From NCBI RefSeq assembly GCF_025452195.1, contig NZ_CP104973.1:2711001-2775000 (forward strand): a DNA stretch of 64,000 bases. The letters run 5' to 3'. The position numbers and the translations under genes were made by a program. This DNA comes from Phyllobacterium zundukense. Lineage in GTDB: Bacteria; Pseudomonadota; Alphaproteobacteria; Rhizobiales; Rhizobiaceae. Below, in pieces: positions 56,039 through 64,000 of this stretch (its first letter is position 1; each line of letters begins with the position of its first letter). The notes under the pieces are model-generated. The model was not told the origin of the DNA and searched no databases. It saw only the letters and a list, made by a program, of their open reading frames with translations.

Positions 56039-57073
56039 ATGTATGATTCAGTGATCGACACCATCGGAAACACGCCGCTCATTCGTCTCAAGAAGGCTTC
56101 CGACCTCACTGGCTGCGAGATTTACGGCAAGGCCGAATTCTTGAATCCGGGCCAGTCCGTCAAGGATCGCGCAGCGCTCTATATAATCCGCGATGCCGAG
56201 GAACGCGGATTTCTAAGGCGAGGTGGTGTGATCGTCGAGGGTACTGCGGGTAACACGGGTATCGGGCTTACCATGGTTGCCAAGACGCTTGGCTACCGCA
56301 CTGTCATCGTTATTCCCGAAACCCAGAGCCAGGAAAAGAAAGATGCTCTCCGTCTTCTGGGTGCCGAGTTGGTCGAAGTGCCCGCCGTTCCCTACAGAAA
56401 CCCAAACAACTATGTAAAAGTTTCCGGCCGTCTTGCGGAGCAGATGGCAAAAACGGAGCCGAATGGCGCCGTCTGGGCGAACCAGTTCGATAATGTCGCC
56501 AATCGTCAGGCGCATGTGGAAACGACGGCACAAGAGATATGGCGCGATACGAATGGCAAGGTGGATGGATTTATCTGCGCGGTGGGCTCTGGCGGCACGC
56601 TGGCCGGGGTAGCGCAGGGACTTAAGGCAAGAGACGCGAACATCAAGATCGGACTCGCGGATCCACTGGGTGCGGCACTGTTTTCCTATTACACCACCGG
56701 CGAGTTCAAATCCGAAGGGAACTCGATCACCGAAGGCATTGGGCAGGGCCGTGTCACGGCCAATCTTGAAGGATTTACGCCAGACTTTTCCTATCAGATC
56801 CCGGATGCTGAAGCGCTCGAGATTGTCTTCGATCTCGTCGAGGAAGAAGGGCTATGTTTGGGGGGGTCGTCGGGGATCAATATTGCCGGTGCGATCCGCA
56901 TGGCGCGGGATATGGGGCCGGACAAGATTATCGTGACGGTGCTGTGCGACTACGGCAATCGCTATCAGTCCAAAATGTTCAATCCGGAGTTCTTGCGTTC
57001 CAAGGACTTGCCCGTTCCGGCATGGATGGAAGCAAAGGTAAATATATCCGTTCCCTTCGAGAATGCATCCTGA
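56039..57073 (+). CDS. cysK: Cysteine synthase A
   Basis: 344 aa. PLP-binding Lys42 in NPGQSVKDRAALY, the substrate loop EGTAGNTGIGL near 70, the phosphate loop GSGGTLAGVAQG near 183, and GGSSGINIAG at about 276. It makes cysteine from O-acetylserine and sulfide. The next gene starts inside its stop codon (TGATG), so the two are coupled. Confidence 0.93.
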   Translation: MYDSVIDTIGNTPLIRLKKASDLTGCEIYGKAEFLNPGQSVKDRAALYIIRDAEERGFLRRGGVIVEGTAGNTGIGLTMVAKTLGYRTVIVIPETQSQEKKDALRLLGAELVEVPAVPYRNPNNYVKVSGRLAEQMAKTEPNGAVWANQFDNVANRQAHVETTAQEIWRDTNGKVDGFICAVGSGGTLAGVAQGLKARDANIKIGLADPLGAALFSYYTTGEFKSEGNSITEGIGQGRVTANLEGFTPDFSYQIPDAEALEIVFDLVEEEGLCLGGSSGINIAGAIRMARDMGPDKIIVTVLCDYGNRYQSKMFNPEFLRSKDLPVPAWMEAKVNISVPFENAS

Positions 57074-57819
57074 TGGCATACGATACGGCTATCCTTTTTC
57101 GCGACGATTCTTATCTTAACGCAATCGATGCGACAGTATTGGCGATAAACGAGCGGAGCGGCATCCTGACCGACCAGACCGTGTTCTACGCCACTTCGGG
57201 CGGCCAACTCGGCGACACTGGTGTTTTTGTTCGTGCTGATGGTTCAACGATCGCCATCGCCGCAACGGTTACGGGTGAGACCAAGGAAGAAATCATCCAC
57301 GTACCGGCGCCCGACCAACCCGTTCCGGCCATCGGTGAAAAGCTGACCCTGCGCCTCGATTGGGACAGGCGCTACAAGCTGATGCGAATGCATACGGCCT
57401 GCCATCTACTCAGCGTCGTTTGCCCGTTTCCGATCACAGGCGCGGCGGTCAGCGAAGACGATAGCCGCGTTGACTTCGATCTGCCGGACGCGGGTGTGAC
57501 CAAGGAAAGCATTACCCAGAAGATGATGGACCTGGTGAACGCCAATCACCGGATCTTCACCCGCTGGATCACCGACGATGAACTCGCTGCAGATCCCGGC
57601 CTGATCAAGTCCAAGAACGTAAGGCCGCCAACAGGGACGGGGCGTATCAGGCTGGTTTGCATTGGCGAAAATGCCTCCGTGGATTCGCAGCCGTGCGGCG
57701 GCACGCATGTCGCGACGACCGGTGAAGTTGGCGCGATCCACATTGGAAAAATCGAAAAGAAAGGCAAGGAAAACAGGCGGTTCCGCATCCGCTTTGGTCC
57801 TTTGCCGGAGGGAGTATGA
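57073..57819 (+). CDS. Alanyl-tRNA editing protein AlaX
   Basis: 248 aa from ATG 57073; the longer open frame lies inside cysK. Editing-domain zinc motifs are present: H-x3-H in MHTACHLLSVV near 103, and C-x3-H in PCGGTHVA near 211. An N-terminal barrel-like segment (NERSGILTDQTVFYATSGGQ) precedes it. It removes serine or glycine mischarged on tRNA-Ala, here lying between two cysteine-metabolism genes. Overlaps sseA by 4 nt. Confidence 0.88.
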   Translation: MAYDTAILFRDDSYLNAIDATVLAINERSGILTDQTVFYATSGGQLGDTGVFVRADGSTIAIAATVTGETKEEIIHVPAPDQPVPAIGEKLTLRLDWDRRYKLMRMHTACHLLSVVCPFPITGAAVSEDDSRVDFDLPDAGVTKESITQKMMDLVNANHRIFTRWITDDELAADPGLIKSKNVRPPTGTGRIRLVCIGENASVDSQPCGGTHVATTGEVGAIHIGKIEKKGKENRRFRIRFGPLPEGV

Positions 57820-58673
57820 ACGTGGCAGACAAGAGCCCTTTTGTGGTTTCAGCCGATTGGCTGCAAGAACGACTTGGCCAGCCCGGTCTCAGTATTCTCG
57901 ATGCATCCTGGTATCTTCCCGCTCAAAACCGGGATGCCAAAGCTGAGTATGACGCAGCCCACATTCCGGGTGCGATTTTCTTCGACCACGAGGAGATGTC
58001 GGATCCGGATTCGTCACTGCCGCACACCCTCCTCAATCCGGAAGCCTTCGCAGCAGCCATCAGCAGCATGGGAATCATAAACGACGATACTATCGTCGTT
58101 TATGATGGACCTGGAATGAGTACATCGCCGCGCGTCTGGTGGATGCTGCGCACGTTTGGTGCAAAAAACGTCTCCATACTGGACGGTGGATTCGACAATT
58201 GGAAAAAGGCGGGCCGGCCGGTCACCGACGCGGTGACCAAGATCGCCCCATCGGCCTTTGTCCCGAATTTTGACGCAGGCAAGGTGGCACGTTTCACGGA
58301 TATGCGCGAGATCGTCGAAACCCAATCCCGCCAGATCGCGGATGCGCGCTCGGCCGGCCGCTTCAAGGGTGTCGATCCAGAGCCACGCGCCGGATTGCGA
58401 TCCGGCCACATGCCCGGCGCACGAAGCGTTCCGGCATCTAGTCTCGCTGACAATGGTTATCTCAAGGATATCAGTGGTTTGAGAAAGGTTTTCGATGATG
58501 CCGGCGTGGACCTGTCGCGGCCGGTCGTGACGAGTTGCGGGTCGGGTATTACCGCGGCGGTTATCACGCTTGCACTCGAATCCGTAGGTCACAAGGACAA
58601 TGTTCTCTATGACGGATCCTGGACCGAATGGGGTGGAGACAAAAACACTCCCGTCGCTACCGGCGAAGCATAA
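57816..58673 (+). CDS. sseA: 3-mercaptopyruvate sulfurtransferase
   Basis: 285 aa: two rhodanese domains. The catalytic loop in the second one reads SCGSGITA (Cys near 234), the CGSGVTA-type signature of mercaptopyruvate rather than thiosulfate sulfurtransferases. Opens VSADWLQERLGQPGLSILDA. Transfers sulfur from 3-mercaptopyruvate, a cysteine breakdown product, to thiols or cyanide. Part of cysK-alaX-sseA-GNAT. Confidence 0.9.
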   Translation: MNVADKSPFVVSADWLQERLGQPGLSILDASWYLPAQNRDAKAEYDAAHIPGAIFFDHEEMSDPDSSLPHTLLNPEAFAAAISSMGIINDDTIVVYDGPGMSTSPRVWWMLRTFGAKNVSILDGGFDNWKKAGRPVTDAVTKIAPSAFVPNFDAGKVARFTDMREIVETQSRQIADARSAGRFKGVDPEPRAGLRSGHMPGARSVPASSLADNGYLKDISGLRKVFDDAGVDLSRPVVTSCGSGITAAVITLALESVGHKDNVLYDGSWTEWGGDKNTPVATGEA

Positions 58674-58676
58674 GCC

Positions 58677-59204
58677 ATGACGAAGCCGCGAATATTGAAG
58701 ACACGCGTTACGCATCTGGAGATGACGGAGCGGCCGACGCAATCCGTACCGACACCTGTCAGTTTTAAACTGGCGCTCATGCGCGCGACGAAGATTTCAT
58801 TACCTTTCTATCGCTTTCTCTATGAACAGGTTGGCAAGCCGCATCATTGGTCTGTCCATCGTCGTCTCAATGATGAAGAGCTGGCGGCAATAATCCATCG
58901 TAACAATGTCGATATACATGTTCTTTACGCCGATGGTTCACCAGCGGGCTTTTTTGAACTTGTCATCGATGAGGAGCAGGCGGTCACCGAAATCCTTTAT
59001 TTCGGTCTGGTACCGGAGTTCCAGGGCAGGGGGCTTGCCAGGTTCTTCCTGAACGAAGCCATCCTGACCGCATGGATGAGCAGTCCGCAAAAGGTGATCA
59101 TCGAAACAAATACGCTCGATAGTCCGCGCGCATTGCAAATGTATCAAAGAATGGGTTTTAAACCTGTCAGTTTTGCAGAAGCAGAAATAGAAGCCTGGGA
59201 CTAG
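58677..59204 (+). CDS. GNAT-family N-acetyltransferase
   Basis: 175 aa. Acetyl-CoA binding loop VPEFQGRGLARFFL near residues 116-129 (Q-x-R-G-x-A form), followed by the helix with NTLDSPRALQMYQRMGFKPV. Acceptor unknown. Starts 3 nt after sseA, so probably the last gene of the cysK operon. Confidence 0.8.
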   Translation: MTKPRILKTRVTHLEMTERPTQSVPTPVSFKLALMRATKISLPFYRFLYEQVGKPHHWSVHRRLNDEELAAIIHRNNVDIHVLYADGSPAGFFELVIDEEQAVTEILYFGLVPEFQGRGLARFFLNEAILTAWMSSPQKVIIETNTLDSPRALQMYQRMGFKPVSFAEAEIEAWD

Positions 59205-59298
59205 GATAAATAGTCGTCAAATTCACCTTTTGGCCTATAGGCGATTTCAGAATGCCCCCGTATAGACAAGTTATTGGGTGATTCTTTGGGGGCTAAGA

Positions 59299-59736
59299 AT
59301 GAATTTGAATAATTTTGTGTGTGGCTTGTCTTTGATAGTGGCAGGCTTGCTGGTCTCTGCTTGTCAAACAGATGACCTCAAGTTTACGACGACGGGATCT
59401 GCAGTATATACAATCCCGGCGAAGTCGGGCCACAAAACCGGTCTTTTAAGCAACTATATGGTCAACCCTGATTGTTCTGGTGGCAGAACTCCGGACTTCA
59501 AAGTTGTAACCGCGCCGGCAAATGGCACGATTGATCTTTGGCGAGGGTCTGTTTCTCCATCTTTCAGGCAGGGCCATCCGCAACAAAAGTGTAATACACA
59601 CAAAGTAGCCGCAGTTGGCGCGTTTTACACTTCCAGATCCGGCTTTGTCGGCACGGACAAGGTGGTCATTTCGAGCAAAGCTCCTGGCAGTGATGTTTAC
59701 AGTTACATCACTGTTCACATCAACGTCACGAAATAG
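59299..59736 (+). CDS. Putative lipoprotein, 145 aa
   Basis: Start ATG 59299. Lipoprotein signal peptide: a hydrophobic stretch ending in lipobox LVSAC, Cys near residue 22. The mature part is beta-rich with an Ig/cadherin-like repeat pattern: FKVVTAPANGTIDLW, then SGFVGTDKVVISSKAPG and YSYITVHINVTK. Two further Cys (CSGG and QKCNT) could pair. Function unknown; not in an operon. Confidence 0.7.
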   Translation: MNLNNFVCGLSLIVAGLLVSACQTDDLKFTTTGSAVYTIPAKSGHKTGLLSNYMVNPDCSGGRTPDFKVVTAPANGTIDLWRGSVSPSFRQGHPQQKCNTHKVAAVGAFYTSRSGFVGTDKVVISSKAPGSDVYSYITVHINVTK

Positions 59737-59775
59737 CGTTCTGCAAGAATCGGGTGGTTTGGCCGATAATAAAGG

Positions 59776-59803
59776 TGTCTCCTTACATCAACAAAAGGAG
59801 ACA
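59776..59803 (+). promoter_or_regulatory. Hairpin hiding the ribosome site of the DUF1203 gene
   Basis: TGTCTCCTT (59776-59784) pairs perfectly with AAGGAGACA (59795-59803) over 9 bp with a 10-nt loop. The Shine-Dalgarno AGGAG (59796-59800) lies fully inside the stem, 6 nt before the ATG. If transcription starts upstream, translation is probably controlled by opening of this hairpin. Confidence 0.6.
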
Positions 59804-59806
59804 TCC

Positions 59807-60280
59807 ATGAAGCCGATCCGATTTATAGCCATGACGACAACACTTGCCCGCTACTATCAAGCGGGCGGGGCGGATGCGAATGGTCAGACACCCGAAATCT
59901 TTACTTCCGACGGGGATGGTGTTCCTTGCCGGCATTGTCTGCAGAACGTAAAGGCGGGCGAAAAATATCTAGTGCTGTCACACCGGCCATTCCCGGCACC
60001 GCAACCCTATGCTGAAACAGGGCCGATCTTCCTGCACGCCGAGGCCTGTGAGCGTCACGGGGAAACGGCAGAACTACCGGAAATGTTCAACGAGAACAGC
60101 GATTACATACTTCGCGGCTATTCCTGCCAGGACCGTATCGTTTACGGCACCGGAGGTGTGATCAAGACGGATGGCATCGCAAACCGGGCTGAGGAATTGC
60201 TTAAACGGGACGATATCGCCTATGTCCATATGAGGTCGGCAAGAAACAACTGCTTCCAGTGTCGCATTGAGCTCGCATGA
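59807..60280 (+). CDS. DUF1203 protein
   Basis: 157 aa from ATG 59807 after AGGAG. Matches DUF1203: start MKPIRFIAMTTTLARYYQ, a zinc-like pair PCRHCLQNV near 45, HRPFPAPQPYAETGPIFLH, and ACERH. Function unknown. Alone between a lipoprotein gene and a repeat element. Confidence 0.75.
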   Translation: MKPIRFIAMTTTLARYYQAGGADANGQTPEIFTSDGDGVPCRHCLQNVKAGEKYLVLSHRPFPAPQPYAETGPIFLHAEACERHGETAELPEMFNENSDYILRGYSCQDRIVYGTGGVIKTDGIANRAEELLKRDDIAYVHMRSARNNCFQCRIELA

Positions 60281-60309
60281 AGAAAGCCCGGATCATCCCC
60301 TCCACCCCG

Positions 60310-60420
60310 CCGTCATCCTCGGGCTTGACCCGAGGACCCATTGGGGATGCTCAAATAACAACGCTGCGTTCTTTTTTCTTCGAGAAATATGGGTCCTCGG
60401 GTCAAGCCCGAGGATGACGG
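60310..60420. repeat. Palindromic intergenic element with a perfect 31-bp inverted repeat
   Basis: Left arm 60310-60340 and right arm 60390-60420 are exact complements over 31 bp around a 49-nt centre. Each arm itself contains CCTCGGG-CTTGA-CCCGAGG, a 7-bp hairpin. This design resembles the mosaic or REP-like elements scattered in Rhizobiales genomes. It sits between the DUF1203 stop and the convergent ald stop, and may also terminate transcription. Confidence 0.85.
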
Positions 60421-60481
60421 AGAGGGGAGAGTTTCAGACAAAACCTGAAACGCTCTAGGTTCATGTTTTCTCATTTTATGA

Positions 60482-61597
<1,116 letters not shown>

Positions 61598-61747
61598 AAC
61601 GTCTCCTATTGAAATTCAGATGTTCCCTTTGAGGCAAATATAACAGCACAAATCGCGCTGCATGTCCTTGCCAAGACGGCTCGACGCCACGCGATTTTTC
61701 GAATATCCTTGCGTAAAACGTCTGGATATAAGGGGAAAATTCTAACA

Positions 61748-62233
61748 ATGTCATTGGACAGGATTGATATCGCGATTCTCGACAGCTTGCAGAAAGATGG
61801 CCGCATGTCGAATGCGACGCTTGCCGAGAAGGTCGGTCTGTCGCAGTCGGCGTGTTCGCGGCGGCTGGATATATTGGAGAAATCGGGTGTCATCCGCGGC
61901 TATCATGCACGGCTTTCCAACAAGATGCTGGGTCACCCGGTTATCGTCATCGTCAACATTTCCCTGTCCGGACAGGCGGACAAACAGCTGCGCGAATTCG
62001 AGACCGCAGTAAAACTCTGCCCCAATGTATTGGTGTGTTATTTGATGTCAGGCGAATATGACTATTTGTTGCGCATTGCTGCAAAAGACCTTGAGGATTA
62101 CGAGCGGATACATAAATTCTGGTTGTCCGCCATGCCGCATGTTACCAAGATAAACTCATCCTTTGCTTTGCGGGAAGTGGCGGATCGCACCGGTCTGGGC
62201 GTTGAAACGGCGCTTATAGAAACCGCCGGCTAG
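61748..62233 (+). CDS. Lrp/AsnC-family regulator of alanine dehydrogenase
   Basis: 161 aa from ATG 61748; the frame is open to 61709. N-terminal helix-turn-helix LDRIDIAILDSLQKDGRMSNATLAEKVGLSQSACSRRLDILEKSG, then the RAM effector domain with LVCYLMSGEYDYLLRI. Lrp proteins next to ald are usually activators responding to alanine. The 150-nt divergent spacer to ald would hold its sites. Confidence 0.88.
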   Translation: MSLDRIDIAILDSLQKDGRMSNATLAEKVGLSQSACSRRLDILEKSGVIRGYHARLSNKMLGHPVIVIVNISLSGQADKQLREFETAVKLCPNVLVCYLMSGEYDYLLRIAAKDLEDYERIHKFWLSAMPHVTKINSSFALREVADRTGLGVETALIETAG

Positions 62234-62281
62234 CGCTAACTCGCGTCGTCACAACCAAATTACATCCCAGCGTTGAAAATT

Positions 62282-62365
62282 CTGCATCAGAATCGCAGTT
62301 TCTTGCATAGGAATCGTACCTTCTTGCATGAGTTCGGGACTTTTCTGCGTAGGACGTGTCCTGGA
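62282..62365. repeat. Four imperfect 21-bp tandem repeats
   Basis: Units start at 62282, 62303, 62324 and 62345, exactly 21 nt apart. Units 1-3 share the pattern yTGCATnnnwwTCGn; the fourth has CTGCGT instead. Read in one frame it gives a heptapeptide pattern (LHQNRSF, LHRNRTF, LHEFGTF, LRRTCPG), but no gene is evident. It begins 48 nt after the lrp stop. Confidence 0.8.
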
Positions 62366-62405
62366 TTTGGCTCCGGTCGTTCAAAATCGTTCTCTCTTAG
62401 AACGT

Positions 62406-62579
62406 GTGACAATTTAAGCTTTCACCCCCACCCGCAGCTTTGCTGCGACCTCCCCCATCCAGGGGGAGGTGGGGTGCCAAACCTGGTCACCTCTTCACCC
62501 TCCGCCAATGTGGGGAGGGTCACTGCGCAGCAGTGGGGTGGGGGATATAATGTCCTGAGCCGAAACCTTAAATTGTCAC
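62406..62579. repeat. MITE-like palindromic element with 13-bp terminal inverted repeats
   Basis: Ends are GTGACAATTTAAG (62406-62418) and its exact complement (62567-62579); the similarity extends imperfectly about 12 nt outward on both sides. Inside are nested palindromes GCAG-CTTTG-CTGC, CCTCCCCC-ATCCA-GGGGGAGG and CACTGC-GCA-GCAGTG. No coding capacity. Intergenic repeat of unknown origin, between lrp and the MmcQ gene. Confidence 0.75.
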
Positions 62580-62607
62580 CACGACCTAGAGCAACTCCCC
62601 GCAGTCG

Positions 62608-62964
62608 TCACCCCGCTCTGAGTGCTTTTTTAACCTTCGCCGGTGCCTTGGCATGCCAGGCAAGCTTTATGCGATGTCCAAGTTCCGCGTCGGAAACAGC
62701 CTCCAGATGCATGAGGATGTAGGGCCAGCCTTTGTAGTGATCGGTCTCGAAATAAATATTCGGAACGCTCTCCATCAGCAGCGGTTTCTCCTCCAGCGGG
62801 CAATGGATTGCAAAGGTCTCCCAATCTTTCAAACGTCCGATGAATGAGGTCTTCACCTTCAACGAGGGTGTGCCATGGGTCGTGCTGCGCACAAGCTCGG
62901 GCAGGTGCAGCGATTCGGCGATCGCCCAGATCCGCTCAAATGATTCATCGAGCGAGTTGGTCAT
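62608..62964 (-). CDS. MmcQ/YjbR family protein
   Basis: 118 aa. Matches the MmcQ/YjbR fold (CyaY-like): RSTTHGTPSLKVKTSFIGRLKD near 25-46, IYFETDHYKGWPYILMHLEAV in the middle and AWHAKAPAKVKKAL at the end. Thought to bind DNA or nucleotide; role unknown. Overlaps the cfa stop by 4 nt, so it is in the same operon, downstream. Confidence 0.82.
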   Translation of the reverse strand: MTNSLDESFERIWAIAESLHLPELVRSTTHGTPSLKVKTSFIGRLKDWETFAIHCPLEEKPLLMESVPNIYFETDHYKGWPYILMHLEAVSDAELGHRIKLAWHAKAPAKVKKALRAG

Positions 62965-64000
62965 GATTTGTAAAACACCTGCCGCACGTCGATATATTCG
63001 GAGCGAAACCCCGCCTCACAATAAAACAGGTAGAACTCCCAGAGTTTTTTGAAGCGGCCATCGAAGCCGAGATTGCGCAGCTGGTCCCACGAGCCCCAGA
63101 AGCGCTGGCGCCATTCGGCCAGTGTGCGGGCGTAATCCTGCGGGAAGATATTTTCGCGGTAGAGGTCAAGGCCGAAATCCTTGCCCAGGCTTTTCAGCCT
63201 CTCCGGCGTCGGCAGCATCCCACCCGGAAAGACATAGCGTTGGATGAAATCGGGCCGTCTGCGATAGCGATCGAAGCTCTTGTCATTAATGGTGATGATC
63301 TGCATGCCGGCGCTGCCGCCCGGATTAAGGCAATCCTTGACCTTGCCGAAGAACACCGGCCAGTATTTTTCGCCAACCGCTTCGAACATCTCGATCGAGG
63401 CGATATGGTCATACTTGCCGGTCTCGTCGCGATAATCCTGAAATTTGATCTCGGCCATGCCTGAAAGCCCGGCCCTTTCGATGCGCTGCGTGGCATAGTC
63501 GAATTGCTCGCGGCTGATGGTCAGCCCGGTGACATGCGCGCCGATCTCACGCGCTGCATATTCGGCAAAGCCGCCCCAGCCACAGCCAATCTCCAGCACC
63601 CGCGACCCGGCAGTGATGCCGATATTGTTGGCGAGCGCCCGGTATTTCGCGGTCTGGGCGGCTTCGAGATCATTGACGCCTTCATCGAAGAGCGCCGAGG
63701 AATAGGTCATCGTCGGGTCGAGCCATTCGCGGTAGAAGGCATTGCCGAGATCGTAATGCGCCGAGATATTCTTGCGTGACCGGCCCCTCGTATTGTCATT
63801 GAGCCAATGGCGGAGGCGCTGTACGGCGTTGATAAACCAGTTGGAGCCGCCGGCGAGGTCTTCACCCACTTCTTCGTTGACGACGAAGAGCTCGAGAAAA
63901 GTGGTCACATCGGGGCTGTCCCAATCGCCGTCCATATAGGATTCGGCAACGCCGATGGTGCCGCCGGCAAAGGCTCTGCGCGGCAAGTTCCAGTTGTGAA
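62961..64000 (-). CDS. cfa: Cyclopropane-fatty-acyl-phospholipid synthase, 5' end beyond the window
   Basis: The reading frame stays open through the right edge (the last in-window codons give HNWN before LPRRAFAGG), so the N-terminal part is missing. The SAM-dependent core is complete: SAHYDLGNAFYREWLDPTMTY, the SAM motif VLEIGCGWGGFAEYA, GLTISREQFDYA, and a late YVFPGGMLPTPERL. It adds a methylene bridge to unsaturated phospholipid acyl chains, linked to acid and stationary-phase survival. Overlaps the MmcQ gene by 4 nt. Confidence 0.92.
   Translation of the reverse strand, partial: HNWNLPRRAFAGGTIGVAESYMDGDWDSPDVTTFLELFVVNEEVGEDLAGGSNWFINAVQRLRHWLNDNTRGRSRKNISAHYDLGNAFYREWLDPTMTYSSALFDEGVNDLEAAQTAKYRALANNIGITAGSRVLEIGCGWGGFAEYAAREIGAHVTGLTISREQFDYATQRIERAGLSGMAEIKFQDYRDETGKYDHIASIEMFEAVGEKYWPVFFGKVKDCLNPGGSAGMQIITINDKSFDRYRRRPDFIQRYVFPGGMLPTPERLKSLGKDFGLDLYRENIFPQDYARTLAEWRQRFWGSWDQLRNLGFDGRFKKLWEFYLFYCEAGFRSEYIDVRQVFYKS

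Noticed and set aside
62282..62365. CRISPR array
   Set aside because: Units are directly adjacent with no spacers, only four copies, and no cas genes nearby.
62273..62722. 149-aa ORF covering the tandem and palindromic repeats
   Set aside because: It runs through non-coding repeat elements and overlaps the MmcQ gene; the heptad pattern comes from the 21-bp DNA repeats.

Overview
The window looks like ordinary chromosomal core of a Rhizobiales alphaproteobacterium, most likely from the Brucella/Ochrobactrum or Phyllobacterium neighbourhood. The pointers are the lpiA-acvB operon, a DUF982 gene, a coenzyme-B12-dependent ribonucleotide reductase (NrdJ), a RirA-type iron box, an AfuABC iron importer, tctCBA and many dense, often 4-nt-overlapping operons. 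There is no prophage, CRISPR array, rRNA, integrase or transposase. The genus is an inference from gene content.

Layout. 1-4.9 kb: the tail of an aerobic CO-dehydrogenase-type (cox) cluster: MoxR ATPase CoxD, VWA protein CoxE, XdhC/CoxI split into two genes, and a MoeA-MocA fusion, all for maturing a molybdenum-copper hydroxylase whose structural genes would lie left of the window. 4.9-10.3 kb: a secreted hydrolase, a lipoprotein, a lipid kinase, a glucoamylase-like glycosidase, an FAH hydrolase and an unknown. 10.5-14.5 kb: lpiA/mprF and acvB, which make and turn over lysyl-phosphatidylglycerol. 14.5-17.2 kb: an EAL-CBS-GGDEF protein and DUF1868. 17.4-21.9 kb: the Fe(III) importer afuABC plus DUF1349. 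21.9-26.6 kb: a GntR/FCD regulator divergent from a complete ribose-class sugar ABC importer. 26.7-30.7 kb: a TonB/TolA-C-like secreted protein, a probable 54-aa membrane protein, a possible orphan small RNA, catalase KatE, a GFA protein and DUF982. 30.7-33.8 kb: modABC with a convergent ModE-type regulator. 33.9-38.9 kb: nrdJ with an unusually long, motif-rich upstream region, and a Nudix hydrolase.

39-42.7 kb: a frameshifted corA, gpt, a universal stress protein, a CinA-N protein and tRNA-Leu(UAA). 42.9-47.4 kb: a GT39-like glycosyltransferase and the tctCBA transporter. 47.7-53.2 kb: adenine deaminase, threonine deaminase, two tandem DUF1697 genes and a MocR regulator, then its divergent DMT transporter. 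54.5-55.9 kb: an RNA helicase with a good terminator. 56.0-59.2 kb: cysK-alaX-sseA-GNAT, a sulfur-amino-acid and translation-fidelity operon. 59.3-64 kb: a lipoprotein, DUF1203 with a sequestered ribosome site, two intergenic repeat elements and a 21-bp tandem repeat, alanine dehydrogenase with its divergent Lrp regulator, an MmcQ/YjbR protein and a cyclopropane-fatty-acid synthase cut by the right edge.

Themes: molybdenum supply (modABC) matches the molybdoenzyme maturation cluster, and iron, envelope charge and oxidative-stress functions are all represented. No clearly undescribed multi-gene system is visible. The most interesting signals are regulatory or structural: candidate Mo boxes, an IRO box, NrdR/DnaA/GTAAAC motifs before nrdJ, a Shine-Dalgarno-trapping hairpin, a corA frameshift, a 54-aa membrane ORF, an orphan promoter-terminator pair and mosaic palindromic repeats.
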